Assembly: GCA_001599915.1 (NCBI GenBank)
Contig: BCIG01000002.1
Location: forward strand, 992,001 to 1,056,000
Direction of reading: 5' to 3'
Origin: Symbiotaphrina buchneri
Lineage: Eukaryota; Ascomycota; Symbiotaphrinales; Symbiotaphrinaceae
DNA length: 64,000 nt
Each line of letters opens with the position of its first letter. Position 1 is the stretch's first letter. Shown in pieces: positions 35,842-45,732 of the stretch. The notes below the pieces were generated by a model that searched no databases, had not been told where the DNA came from, and worked only from the letters and a program-made list of their open reading frames with translations. The position numbers and the translations under genes were made by a program.

Positions 35842-36979
35842 ATGACGGCAACGGCTCCTCCACACGTGGGCATAATCGGCGCCGGGGTCATCGGTCTGTG
35901 TACCGCCCTACACCTCGCAGACGCCAAGCATCCAGTCACCATTGTTGCACGTGATCTACCAGGAGATGAGACCACGGCCTGGGCCAGTCCTTGGTAAGTA
36001 CTACAAGTACCGAGCCTTATCACGGAACGGCTCATGCTTGTCACCATTTGCCATGTTGGGGTGGGATCTGACTGTGGGATGATAGGGCTGGCGCTGCCTT
36101 CATGCCGTTGGTTGATGCGCCCGGGAAGGACTTGATGCGCGAGTCGTTCAAGTTCTACTGGAATCTGGCCCACAGAGATCCTACTAGCGGAGTCCAGGTG
36201 GGTGCTGATCATGCCCCAGAGACCGAGGATCGCCGCTAATGTGACGATAGACGATCAATGTGACGGAATATATTGACAACCAGGACGACGATTCCAGCAT
36301 CTGGTACAAGACACTCGTCCCTCATTATCGCAGGCTGGCTCCATCGGAGCTTCCAGAAGGAGTCCGGGTCGGCTTCACATACACCAGCCTTGCGCTGTCA
36401 CCGCCGTCACTGCTGAAGTGGTACGAGGAGCAACTGCTCGGTAAAGGGGTAAAGTTCATTCGGGCCACCGTCGACTCTATCGACGCCGCTCGCAAGATAA
36501 CAGGTGCCGATATCATCGTCAATGCTTCTGGCCTCGGAGCAAAAGAACTTGCACACGATGACGATGTCGAGCCCATCCGTGGGCAGACCATGTTCGTCAA
36601 AAGTGACTTTAACAGGATCGTGCATCGCTGGGGCTCCGAATATACCTATGTCATTCCTCGGATGTACACCGGCGGTGTGATCCTCGGTGGCGTGGCTGAA
36701 CACGGTAGCACCGACACCACCATCAACGCCGACACCAAAGAGGATATTCTACGGCGCGTCAACCATCTCACTGGCGGTGCGTTCAAGACCTTGGACTTAG
36801 GTAAGGTCGAGAAGGACATTGTAGGCTTTCGTCCAGGTCGTAAGGGAGATTTTAGGCTTGAGAAAGATGGCTCCACCATCCATGCTTATGGCTTTGGCCA
36901 TGCTGGGTATATCTGGAGTGGAGGCGCGGCCAAGAAAGTGACGGAGCTCGTTCAGCAAGTTGGCAAGTCGAAGCTTTGA
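35842..36979 (+). CDS. D-amino-acid oxidase
   Basis: Three exons (35842-35993, 36086-36197, 36251-36979) give about 330 residues, close to fungal DAAO length. The FAD-binding motif [17 protein letters not shown] starts at about residue 9. TAWASPWAGAAFMP is the conserved loop near the flavin, and [11 protein letters not shown] follows. The substrate carboxylate-binding Tyr/Arg region is visible around [15 protein letters not shown], and the C-terminal FAD signature reads [18 protein letters not shown]. The enzyme oxidises D-amino acids to keto acids, ammonia and hydrogen peroxide. The final residues SKL form a canonical PTS1, so the protein should be peroxisomal, as is usual for DAAO. The start at 35842 was chosen because it gives the family-typical N-terminus; the frame is open further upstream. 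Confidence 0.93.
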
Positions 36980-38248
36980 GGATTCTGATAGGGCCAATGC
37001 CACATTCACCGTTCACCATGCACAACCTGTCCTATTCCTGTGCCTGCTCTATCATATGTCCCACCCACCACCTGTCATCCAGTAACTATATGCACCTGAA
37101 CAACTCACACGGCGTCAGAGTTCCTATTAATTCCATACCTTGTCAAATCATAATTTCTTTTTCTTTTTTCATTTTTTTTCAACCATCTGTTAATGCGATA
37201 TTTGACTGTTACATTGCATATATATACATTCATTCGTCGGAAACATATCGGTATATTCGCTTGACAGATCTAACACTGGATACCACTAAGCTAGCTATCT
37301 TCCACTTTGGACTCTGGAGAGAAGGAGCATCCAACTTCCAGAACGATCACGAAATTTGCGGCCTTTGGGTTGAACCTACCGTACCCAACCTTCACGCCGA
37401 ACCTTCATTCAATCCCCTGCATGACTCCTGTTCTAGAACAAATGCCACGTTATCTTTGCATATGTCCTAACTGCACCGCAAGCCCGTGATACATGGTTCC
37501 GGAATCAGCTATCGCAAGCTTCGGTCCTCGGGCGCCCATCAAGTCGCATATCTGCCACCGGCATAATCCCACTGGGCAGCCACAAGCTTTCTCAAGATAC
37601 ACATGCTCTATCAGGAGATACACCATCTTCGGTCGGCCGATAAGCCCTCCTCATCGAGCACAACGCAAGCTCACCGAGACCCGGTAGTAGAGAGATAACG
37701 ATACAGACTCCCCAAAGCCCATCACAGCTCCCCGCTTCGACCTTCGCTCGTATCTTCACCGAAAGCTTCAATGGGCTTATCTTTCCCGGCGCACAGTGAT
37801 TCCCAGCGCAGTGGCACACTGGGACGGGAAGCGGTGGAAGCCAAGCCCCACCCTGAAGATGCGCTTGGGCCCTAGCTTCTAGGCTCCCTTATCGACACTA
37901 TCCGTCGACCATCAAGCGGGTCCGACGCACCAATCGTATCGTTCGCCGGCGCCGACGACTTTATCATCGTGGCTCGGGCCCGTGATGGTTCGGTTCGCCA
38001 ATCGTTGTGGCTGGGGTAATCCGACCGAGATGTTTCATGCTGTTGGCGCCGACTGGCAGCTTAATGGGCTACTCCGAGGCGCCGATAAGGTGATAAGCGA
38101 TGATGGAGGCGGGGAGGAGACGGACATGCATATGGTCGGTGCGTGGATATCGAAAGGTGGTGTCGAGAATTTGTGCATGGACGCCTGATAATATTGAAGC
38201 TGTGGAAGAATATCCACCTAGTTCTGAAAGGAAATCGCAGTAGGCAAG
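36980..38248. other. Intergenic region
   Basis: No gene is supported in these 1.27 kb. A pyrimidine-rich tract lies at about 37150-37185. Confidence 0.5.
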
Positions 38249-39692
38249 ATGCCTTCAGCTCCATACAAAGCAGGCAAGGTCGCCTCTGCGCTTGAAGACT
38301 CAAAAGCTGTCTATGCCAAAGCGAACCCAAAGAGTGCACAGATCCACAAGGACTCCATTGCGAACTTACCAGGAGGTATATCATACCACTTACCAAAGAA
38401 GACTGCCCGTGGTAGAACGACGACTGACGCCCTCCAGGCACGACCCGCAATGTCATCCACTTCACGCCATTCCCCGTGATCCTTGCCAAAGGCGAAGGGT
38501 CCTACCTCCACGATGTCGACGGCCACAAATACCTCGATCTGTGCGGCGAGTACAGCGCGGGCATGTTCGGGCACTCGCACCCGGCCATCACACGGGCGAT
38601 GAAATCCGCCATCGACGAGGGGTTCGCGCTTGGCGGTGTGAACAAATACGAAGGCCGCGTCGCAGCGCTGTTCTGCTCACGCTTCCCCAGCATTGACAAG
38701 ATCCGGTTCTCCAACTCCGGCACCGAGGCGGTCCAGACCGCGTTCAGCCTGGTCAAAGCGTACACGAACCGTCAGACGATCATTGTCATGCAGGGAGGCT
38801 ATCATGGCGGCCTGGCGTCGTTTGCGAAGCAAAATGGCAAGTCGAGCTCGATGAATAGCCCGCATAAATGGGTTATCGTGCCGTATAACGATGTCGAGGC
38901 ACTTAAGAAGGCCGTTGATGAAAATAAAGATGATGTGGCTTGCATCATGCTGGAGCTGATGCAGGGATCTTCTGGATGTATCCCAGCAGACAAGGTCTTC
39001 GTGCAGGCATGCAGGGACAAGGCCACGGAGGTGGGGGCAGTCTTGATGTTTGACGAAGTCATGACGTCCCGCATGTCGATCGGTGGGTTGCAGAGCATAG
39101 TTGGCATCACTCCAGATATGACCACATTAGGTAAGTCTCCCGAGGACAATTCCCTGTCTCTCTTTCTGGGCTGACTGTTCCAAAAGGAAAGTACTTTGGC
39201 GGTGGAGGCCAGAACTTTGGCGCCTTCGGTGGAAAGAGCGAGATCATGAGCATGCTGGAGCCGGGTTACCCAGGCGGCGTTTACCACAGCGGGACATACA
39301 ACAACAACGTCACCACCATGGCCGCCGCTGCCACCGTGCTGGCGGAAGTCTGGACGGCGGAAGCGGCCACGCAGCTCTACGAGTTGGGCGACTGGCTCAA
39401 AGACGAGCTGAATAAGGTGGCGAAAGAAGCGGGAAGCTTGCTCCACGTTAGTGGCGTGGGCAGCTTGATGAATGTCCACTTCACTGGGAAAGTGGTGCGG
39501 AATGCGAAGGATGCGCTGGATGGTGACTTGGAGCTGAGGGAAGTCTTCTTTTATGATATGCTCAACAAGGGGTTCTTCATTGCGAGGAGAGGCATGATTA
39601 GTTTGATGACGACCCATACAAAAGAGCAACTGATGACTCTGGTACAAGCCATCAGGGAGTTCCTGGAAGAGAGGAAGGAAATTGCGTGTTAA
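38249..39692 (+). CDS. Class III aminotransferase, glutamate-1-semialdehyde aminomutase-like
   Basis: Three exons (38249-38375, 38438-39130, 39187-39692) encode about 441 residues. TTRNVIHFTPFPVILAKGEG and YLDLCGEYSAGMFGHSHP are the hallmark start of the GSA-aminomutase branch. RFSNSGTEAVQTAFSLVKAY is the PLP-phosphate loop, GGYHGGLA contacts the ring, MFDEVMTSR holds the conserved Asp, and the Schiff-base lysine falls in TLGKYFGGGG at the second intron. Fungi make heme precursors by the Shemin route and do not need GSA aminomutase, so this is more likely an amino-acid transaminase. Bacterial members of this branch include stereospecific D-phenylglycine and beta-amino-acid transaminases. Its position beside DAAO and a permease supports an amino-acid catabolic role by inference. 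Confidence 0.85.
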
Positions 39693-39819
39693 TTGGCATA
39701 GCTCGAGCCAAAACAGGGGAAAAGTGTGAGTGAGACATGTGTATATTTCAGATATATAGCACGAGGCCAGGTTATTCTTCTCGCATTGAGAAGTCCCAGA
39801 TAGCTTTTGGGGGTGAGCA

Positions 39820-41478
39820 TCACACCACAGCTTCTTGAAGCCGTGACAATAGCTTTTCGATATAACGGACACCAATCTGTATCCCGTCCTCGTCCAAGAA
39901 CTCGCTCCGATCCTCAAAGTCATTGTTGCCTGGATCTAAGCAAGTCAAGCATGCAGTAACCACAGATGCATAAAGCTGCCCCATAACGCAAGGCAAGTCG
40001 TCTTTCGCTAGACTCACTAAAATGCTCTTTATCTGAATGGCCGCTTTACGCAAATCCGCCATATCAAACAAGTCTAAGATAGGCAAACACGGTGCGGGCT
40101 CGGGAAAGGGATCTGGAGACGCCGTATCGTACTGGACAAACGAAGTCCAGAGGCCTATCTCAAGCAAACAGACACCCAGACTGTATATGTCATGCTGCAT
40201 CTTATAATAATCTTCCGGATGTATCCCTTGCCTTGTTGGGTGGCGGTATATATTCCGTTCCCAAACCAAATCGCCCATGAAGGCACTGTGCCCGCCAGCT
40301 GCTCGGAATCTTTGGAAGCCGACAAGAGCAAGACTACCCAATACAGACTTGTGATCCTGGAGCATAATCAAAGACTCAGGCCGCACATCTTTGTGTACAA
40401 AGTTTGCTGTATGCATGAAGAGGATGGAACTGGCAAGTTCTCTGGCCAGTCGGAACCTTTCGTCCAAGGGATGTAACTTGGAGTCACTCAGCAGAAGGCT
40501 TCTGAGACTCTGGGGCTCGTCATAGCCATATGGAATACTGAAAACCAGATGCAGCTCCTCTGCGGGTCTGTCCACGCCCAGATACAGTTCGTCCGAATGG
40601 ACGGTTCTTATGATGCCACGACAAGGGAGAACCCCGAAGTCTCTTGCTTCCATCACCCTCATCATCCGCGCCAGATTTCTCACTTTGGTATGTGCTTGCT
40701 GGAGGTCTGCACCAGTTTCAATGTCCACTTCATCGATAAGTACAAGTTCACCCTTTGTCGTAGTCTTAGAATAAGAGCATGTGGAATCCGGTATGGGGAT
40801 CCGCTCCGAGCTGAGGTGGTCTTCGTTGATAAAGATGGGATTCGGTGCGAAGGAAGTGCCCTTCGAGCCTAACCGCAGGTCTTTTAATGCTGCCATTGAT
40901 CCCGTTTCTTCCGGCTTGACCAACACAAGTTGCTCATCGACTTCCCGTTTCTGAATTCGTAGGATAAGGAACCACGACGGATCAAACATATGTTGCCATT
41001 GTTGCAAATCGGCTATCATCCTTCGAAGACATTCTTTCATCCTCAATGTATACGAAATCTTCCAAAAGATCCTCTTCACGTTTGTTCTCGAGGCATTGTC
41101 GTATCGGTCAGTAGCCGCTGCGACAGAGTCAACGGCCACAATTGCGGCTTGCAACTTGCCCTGAAGAACGCCTAGCAGCGTGTTTTGATGATTTGGAGTT
41201 CGGAATCCAGCGATTGCCAGATGTTCTGGACGAACTTTGCTTGGACCTCGATCTTGATCCATTGATCCTGAACTTGGAGCAGTTGTTCTCTGAGGTCACT
41301 GTCGGCATTGTTGTACGTTTTGTATCGTTCGATCAGAGTCTGTCCATATCTGTATTGATTGTTGATCTTAGTACCAGTTGTAAAACAATTCGGAGAGCAT
41401 CATAAGGATAGGAGTGACTGACTTGAGGCACAGTTCGACCGTGGCCACCAAGGTAAGGCTGGCAGACGCGAGGTCCAT
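39820..41478 (-). CDS. HeLo-like N-terminus fused to a pseudokinase domain (frame broken once)
   Basis: The first exon (41478-41423) and the exon from 41349 encode a start (MDLASASLTLVATVELCLKYG) and a helical region (SDLREQLLQVQDQW) that resemble the HeLo/prion-inhibition-type domains of fungal cell-death proteins. From about residue 250 a kinase-like lobe follows. In place of HRDLKPEN it has FVHKDVRPESLIML, and DFG is replaced by LVGF, so catalysis is unlikely. DIYSLGVCLLEIGLW matches the kinase F-helix. Near 41193 the frame must shift by one base (a missing A in an AAA run) to join the N-terminal helices to GVLQGKLQAAI. This may be a real lesion or a sequencing error. The gene is divergent from an active-looking kinase gene 460 bp away. 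Such architecture is often linked to heterokaryon incompatibility or immunity. Confidence 0.7.
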
Positions 41479-41939
41479 CTTTTAACTGGAAGGCGGGGGA
41501 TCGCCTCCGTAACAGGTGTCTACACGACCTTCAAATCGATCTGCCCGTGACTGATCGTGTCCCTTTAAGAAAAATCTGCTGATATCGACCAGACCAGAGC
41601 GGGCGGATCACTAAAGATACTGTCATTGCGACGCCTTGTTGCTGCCTGGCTGCGGGCGCTGATGCACTGCCTGGTCCAACATTACTGGTCGTGCAGCTGG
41701 ATCGCAGTTGCCTTCTTTCTACAGGTAGTTGATTGCCTTTGCTTACCACCGCCCCGGTCCGCCTGATTGTTACACACACAGCACAGCCCTCGCAATGCAT
41801 TGGTGCACTGCCTATCGACAAAGGTATATGAGGTCCGCGCCGTCCGATCATTTTCTCAATTCCGCTCTCTACGATCTGGCCAATAATAAATCGAAGCGGA
41901 CGCTCAAGGAGACAGACCACCACCCGCCACGACATAACC
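41479..41939. promoter_or_regulatory. Shared divergent promoter of the two kinase-like genes
   Basis: The 461-base spacer separates two divergent start codons. A CCAAT box (41880-41884) sits about 56 bases before the + strand kinase start and is followed by an AT-rich stretch. Confidence 0.45.
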
Positions 41940-43817
41940 ATGGCATTTCCCAGCGATTTGCAGGACCACTTCAAGCTAGAGGCGAATGCGTATCCCAACT
42001 ACACCGTCCAGCATGAGTACCTGGCAGATCGAGCCCATGGCATTCGTCAAGTCAAAGTAAGCACACGCTGGGATCGTGTACGTTCCCTTGGAGCCGGCAA
42101 GTTTGGCGAAGTCTGGTTGGAACAGGTTGTCCGTGGGAAAGCCGCCGGCTCAGAGAGAGCCTTGAAAGTGTTGAGTAAGAGACAGATGCGGACATGGAAG
42201 GTAGACTACACGAAAGAACTGCTGGCTCTAGCCAAATTCTCCAGAGCAAAGGTAGGGATCGGTTCTCAGACAGCAAAAGAACGGGTCGAGCTAAATGGCG
42301 ATAGTACACGAACCAGGAGAATCTTGTTCGTTTCTTCGGTTGGTTTGAGAACGCCGATTCCGTGTTCCTTGCCATGGAATACGTTCCTCTCGGAGACTTG
42401 AGCCACTGGTTGTCTCATCCGATCCCGGAGGATCAAGCAAAAGATATTGCAACCGATGTTTTGGAGGGCCTGAAGGCTATGCATTCAGAAGGCTTCACTC
42501 ACAGGGACCTGAAGCCACAGGTATGCGTCCATGGGTTCCCGCGGCCGGGCTTGAGATCCATGTTCCACCTGTTGCTTGCCCGCGCTAACTGCTCGCTCAA
42601 TCCAGAATATTCTCGTCTTCCGAAACCCTCCATCCGCCCACAAGTGGTGGGTGAAGATTGGAGATTTCGGAATCACCAAAAGATCTGGCGAGGGGAGGAC
42701 GGCACTCAGGACTGAGTGCGGTACGCATGCTTATCGCGCACCTGAGATATCACTCGCTTTAGAAAAGAATGGCGACACTGAGTATACGCATGCTGTGGAC
42801 CTGTGGTCCCTCGGATGCGTCGTCTACCAGCTGGTATCGCAACAGTTACCTTTTCCAGGAAGCATGGACCTGCCTCGATTCGTGGATGGTCGTCAAGAGT
42901 TTCCAATGAAGCCTCTGGCAACAGTACTTAAAATTGAAGGAGTCCGGTTCCTTAAACGACCGCTGGACCCTTCGCCAGCTTCGCGTTTGACGGCTGAAGG
43001 GGCTCTGACACATCCCTGGATTCATTGGGCGGGATTTATCGCACAAGTGCCTCATGGGCCATGGTATCCTCCAAATCCCAAGCCTAGATCTCGGCCTAAT
43101 GATAGCTCCTCTTTCTCCCGACATCCACACCCGTTTCCTCCTCCGCCTCCTCCTCCCCCGGCCCCTCCTTTCCAGGCGGGTATGCCCGGCTTCAACCAAA
43201 ACCCCGCAACAAACCAGCGGAGGACAGAAAGGCCACCTCCTCCGTCAGGGGGGTATAGCAGCGGCAGGGAGTCCCAAGTTCCCAAAGAAAATCCTTATGA
43301 GGGGGCCACAAAATACACGGAAAGTCAGACCCAGGATGCGCGACAGACATGGAGCCATGAACCAGAGGAACAACCGATACCTGGAGCATCGAACTCCCGT
43401 TCAGGTACGCAAATTCTCCCTGTCTCGACATTTAGTTATACTCGATTGGGTACAGGAAAGCAGCCAACACAACATGCATCTTCTCGGGATGGCCACCACA
43501 GCCGCGCTGAGCAGCGACATAACACAGGCCGTCTAACAAGATCACATCGCCCCATGACACCAGCATTATCGTCTTCAGATACGCTCCTAGCGGAAGCCTT
43601 AGAAGAACGACAACGGACGCCGTACGCACACGCTGGCGGTTTTGAGAAGGAAAAACTGTATACTGCCACACAACGAGTCGATCAGACGGCTACTACGCCG
43701 ATAAAGAAAAAGAAGACCACAGTTGTGAAGACGGACCACCTGTCCTTCTTCGCCATACTCGCCTTTTTCTTTGGCCGCGGCCAGCATAAGAAGAAGAGCC
43801 AAAGGAAACGTGCTTAA
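41940..43817 (+). CDS. Serine/threonine protein kinase with hydrophobic-basic C-terminal tail
   Basis: Three exons (41940-42251, 42317-42520, 42606-43817) give about 575 residues. The kinase domain is complete: glycine loop LGAGKFGEVW, the VAIK-type lysine in ALKVLSKR, HRDLKPQN (about 166-173), DFGITKR, and RAPEIS in the activation segment, then DLWSLGCVVYQLV. A proline-rich linker (PHPFPPPPPPPPAPP) and a long polar region follow. The protein ends with a short hydrophobic stretch (LSFFAILAFFFG) and a Lys/Arg cluster, which could act as a tail anchor or lipid-binding end. A possible 51 bp intron at 43405-43455 keeps phase either way. Divergent pairing with the HeLo pseudokinase suggests a joint function. 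Confidence 0.85.
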
Positions 43818-44422
43818 GACCAAACACCATGGCAGCGTACTACCTACTGTGGTGAGTCTGTTATTTTGGGACCCAGGCGTCGGTTGTTTACTTGCTTCTT
43901 CATCATGTTCGGCACAATTGGAGAGACTGAAGGTCCTTCGTTCCTTGTTGCTATGAGTAGTAACAGTCGCATAGGAGGGTGGCTACCGCCGGGTAGATCT
44001 CGTATTGCGTCACTCTGCCGCCCTGGCCCGCCTGATGGAAGCATCCTGGCTGCCAAACCGCCAAGCACAAACAAGCATCACACCAGAGACCCTGCAAGAA
44101 GCTTGGCGTATCGAATTGTGAATGATATGGAGATTATCAAGTCCGTTTCCAGGAAGTTAATAGGAGACAATGATAACACAGGCCAGGCCTTGCCAGTTCG
44201 CTATCTGAGACGATCGTTCTTTCCCCGCCTTGTTCGAAACCGGTTTTTCTTGGCACGGAGCATTGCCATTGACATCATCCCTTACGCGGCACCCTGAACG
44301 TCCGAGCGCGAAGCAAACAACAGCTCCTTTCCCTTCAACCTTCCTATCCGCCTCCTTCATACCCAGCTACCTACGGACGATTCGTATGAACAGGAGCTTC
44401 GCGACATTGAAACGTATCAATC
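43818..44422. other. Intergenic spacer
   Basis: A 143-residue open frame at 43866-44297 has no recognisable motif and mixed codon use. I take this as the promoter side of the decarboxylase gene. Confidence 0.4.
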
Positions 44423-45565
44423 ATGGCCGACACGCAGAATGCCCCGCCAGCAGGCTTGCAAGCCAGCGCCGCCGCTTTACAGACCCTCACCGCTGCGAGC
44501 GAAAACCACGTCGAAGACCCGCAATCCCACATCCACCGCCCAGCGACCTCCGAGCACGCACATGCATGGCTGTCACGCTTCCTCCCTCCTTCCGAGCTCG
44601 AAGCGCTCGAAACCCGCTTCCACATGGGCAACTACGTCATCGACCGCAACACGGGAGAAAAGATATTCGAGGCCATGAGCATGTACGTCCGGTTGGGCAT
44701 GCATCTGCTCTACTACGGAACCCAGCAAGAGAAGCTGCTAGAGGCGAAACGTGTCAAGGAGCTTTTGAAAGCGCAGAGCGAGAAAATGGGCAAAGAGTAT
44801 GATAGCCCCGAGAGCAAGGAGCATATTGTCCCATTCATTCAGAGCTTCAACCTCATGGATTCCTTGCACGAGATGGTGCAGCCGGATCCGAACGCATATC
44901 CGAACTTCAACGAGTTCTTTGCCAGAGAGATTAAGCCCGAGGCTAGGCCTATTGCGCACCCGGATAACCCCCTCGTCACTTCTTCGCCGGCATATTGCAG
45001 GCTGACCGCATACCCCACCGTCGACATGGCGACGCAGTATTGGATCAAAGGACAAGGCTTCAACCTCCCGACACTGCTAGGAAGCGCCGAAGTCGCAAAC
45101 CAGTTCGACGGCGGCAGCATCGTCATCGCGCGCCTCGCGCCACAGGACTACCACCGCTGGCACGCGCCTGTATCCGGGGTCGTGCGGGGCATCAACGATA
45201 TACCGGGCGCGTACTACACGGTGAACCCGCAGGCCATCAATGAGCCCGGCGTGCTCGACGTCTTCTGTGAGAATAAGCGTAGCATCATGCTCTTGGAACG
45301 CGAGGGCACGGGCGCGCCGATTGCAATTGTGGCGGTGGGCGCCATGCTGGTGGGTAGCATCCAGTACGTGAATGGCGTAGAAGTCTCGGGGACCAAGGTC
45401 CAGAGGGGCCAGTGCTTAGGCAAGTTCTTGTATGGAGGCAGTACGGTCGTGGTGCTATATCCCCGCGGAGAGGTGGTGCTGGACGAGGACCTGGTTAGGC
45501 ATTCGACACAGCTGCAGTGTGAGACGCTGATGAAGGTGGGATGGCGGGTCGGAGTCAAGGGCTGA
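44423..45565 (+). CDS. Soluble phosphatidylserine decarboxylase-like protein
   Basis: A single exon encodes 380 residues. The N-terminal third (ESKEHIVPFIQSFNLMDSLHE, NFNEFFAREIKPEARPIA) matches the PSDC-type leader domain of fungal soluble members. The catalytic core shows YWIKGQGFNLPTLLGS, the APQDYHRWHAPVSG block with conserved Asp and His, and FLYGGSTVVVLYP, where the GGST site is the position of serinolysis that makes the pyruvoyl group. There is no mitochondrial presequence, transmembrane segment or C2 domain, unlike the Psd1 and Psd2 housekeeping enzymes. Relatives of this short type include decarboxylases recruited to amino-acid and tryptamine pathways (PsiD). The substrate here is unknown. 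Confidence 0.88.
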   Translation: MADTQNAPPAGLQASAAALQTLTAASENHVEDPQSHIHRPATSEHAHAWLSRFLPPSELEALETRFHMGNYVIDRNTGEKIFEAMSMYVRLGMHLLYYGTQQEKLLEAKRVKELLKAQSEKMGKEYDSPESKEHIVPFIQSFNLMDSLHEMVQPDPNAYPNFNEFFAREIKPEARPIAHPDNPLVTSSPAYCRLTAYPTVDMATQYWIKGQGFNLPTLLGSAEVANQFDGGSIVIARLAPQDYHRWHAPVSGVVRGINDIPGAYYTVNPQAINEPGVLDVFCENKRSIMLLEREGTGAPIAIVAVGAMLVGSIQYVNGVEVSGTKVQRGQCLGKFLYGGSTVVVLYPRGEVVLDEDLVRHSTQLQCETLMKVGWRVGVKG

Positions 45566-45732
45566 ATCGAGGTCTGTTAGAGCGTGTCGTCACTTAGGTC
45601 ATCAGCAAAGCAAACCCCTATTGAAGCATGGCCTGGTCATACGCTCAGTAAGCTTCTCGATAGACCGAGCAGCCCTCATTGTTTTCCCTAAGTCCCATAC
45701 CTACGATTAGGTTCATCTGCAAAGAAGTTTAG

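Noticed and set aside
38249-39692. Reading the aminotransferase as a true glutamate-1-semialdehyde aminomutase for heme synthesis
   Set aside because: Fungi make 5-aminolevulinate from glycine and succinyl-CoA, so this role is not expected; only the family resemblance is kept.
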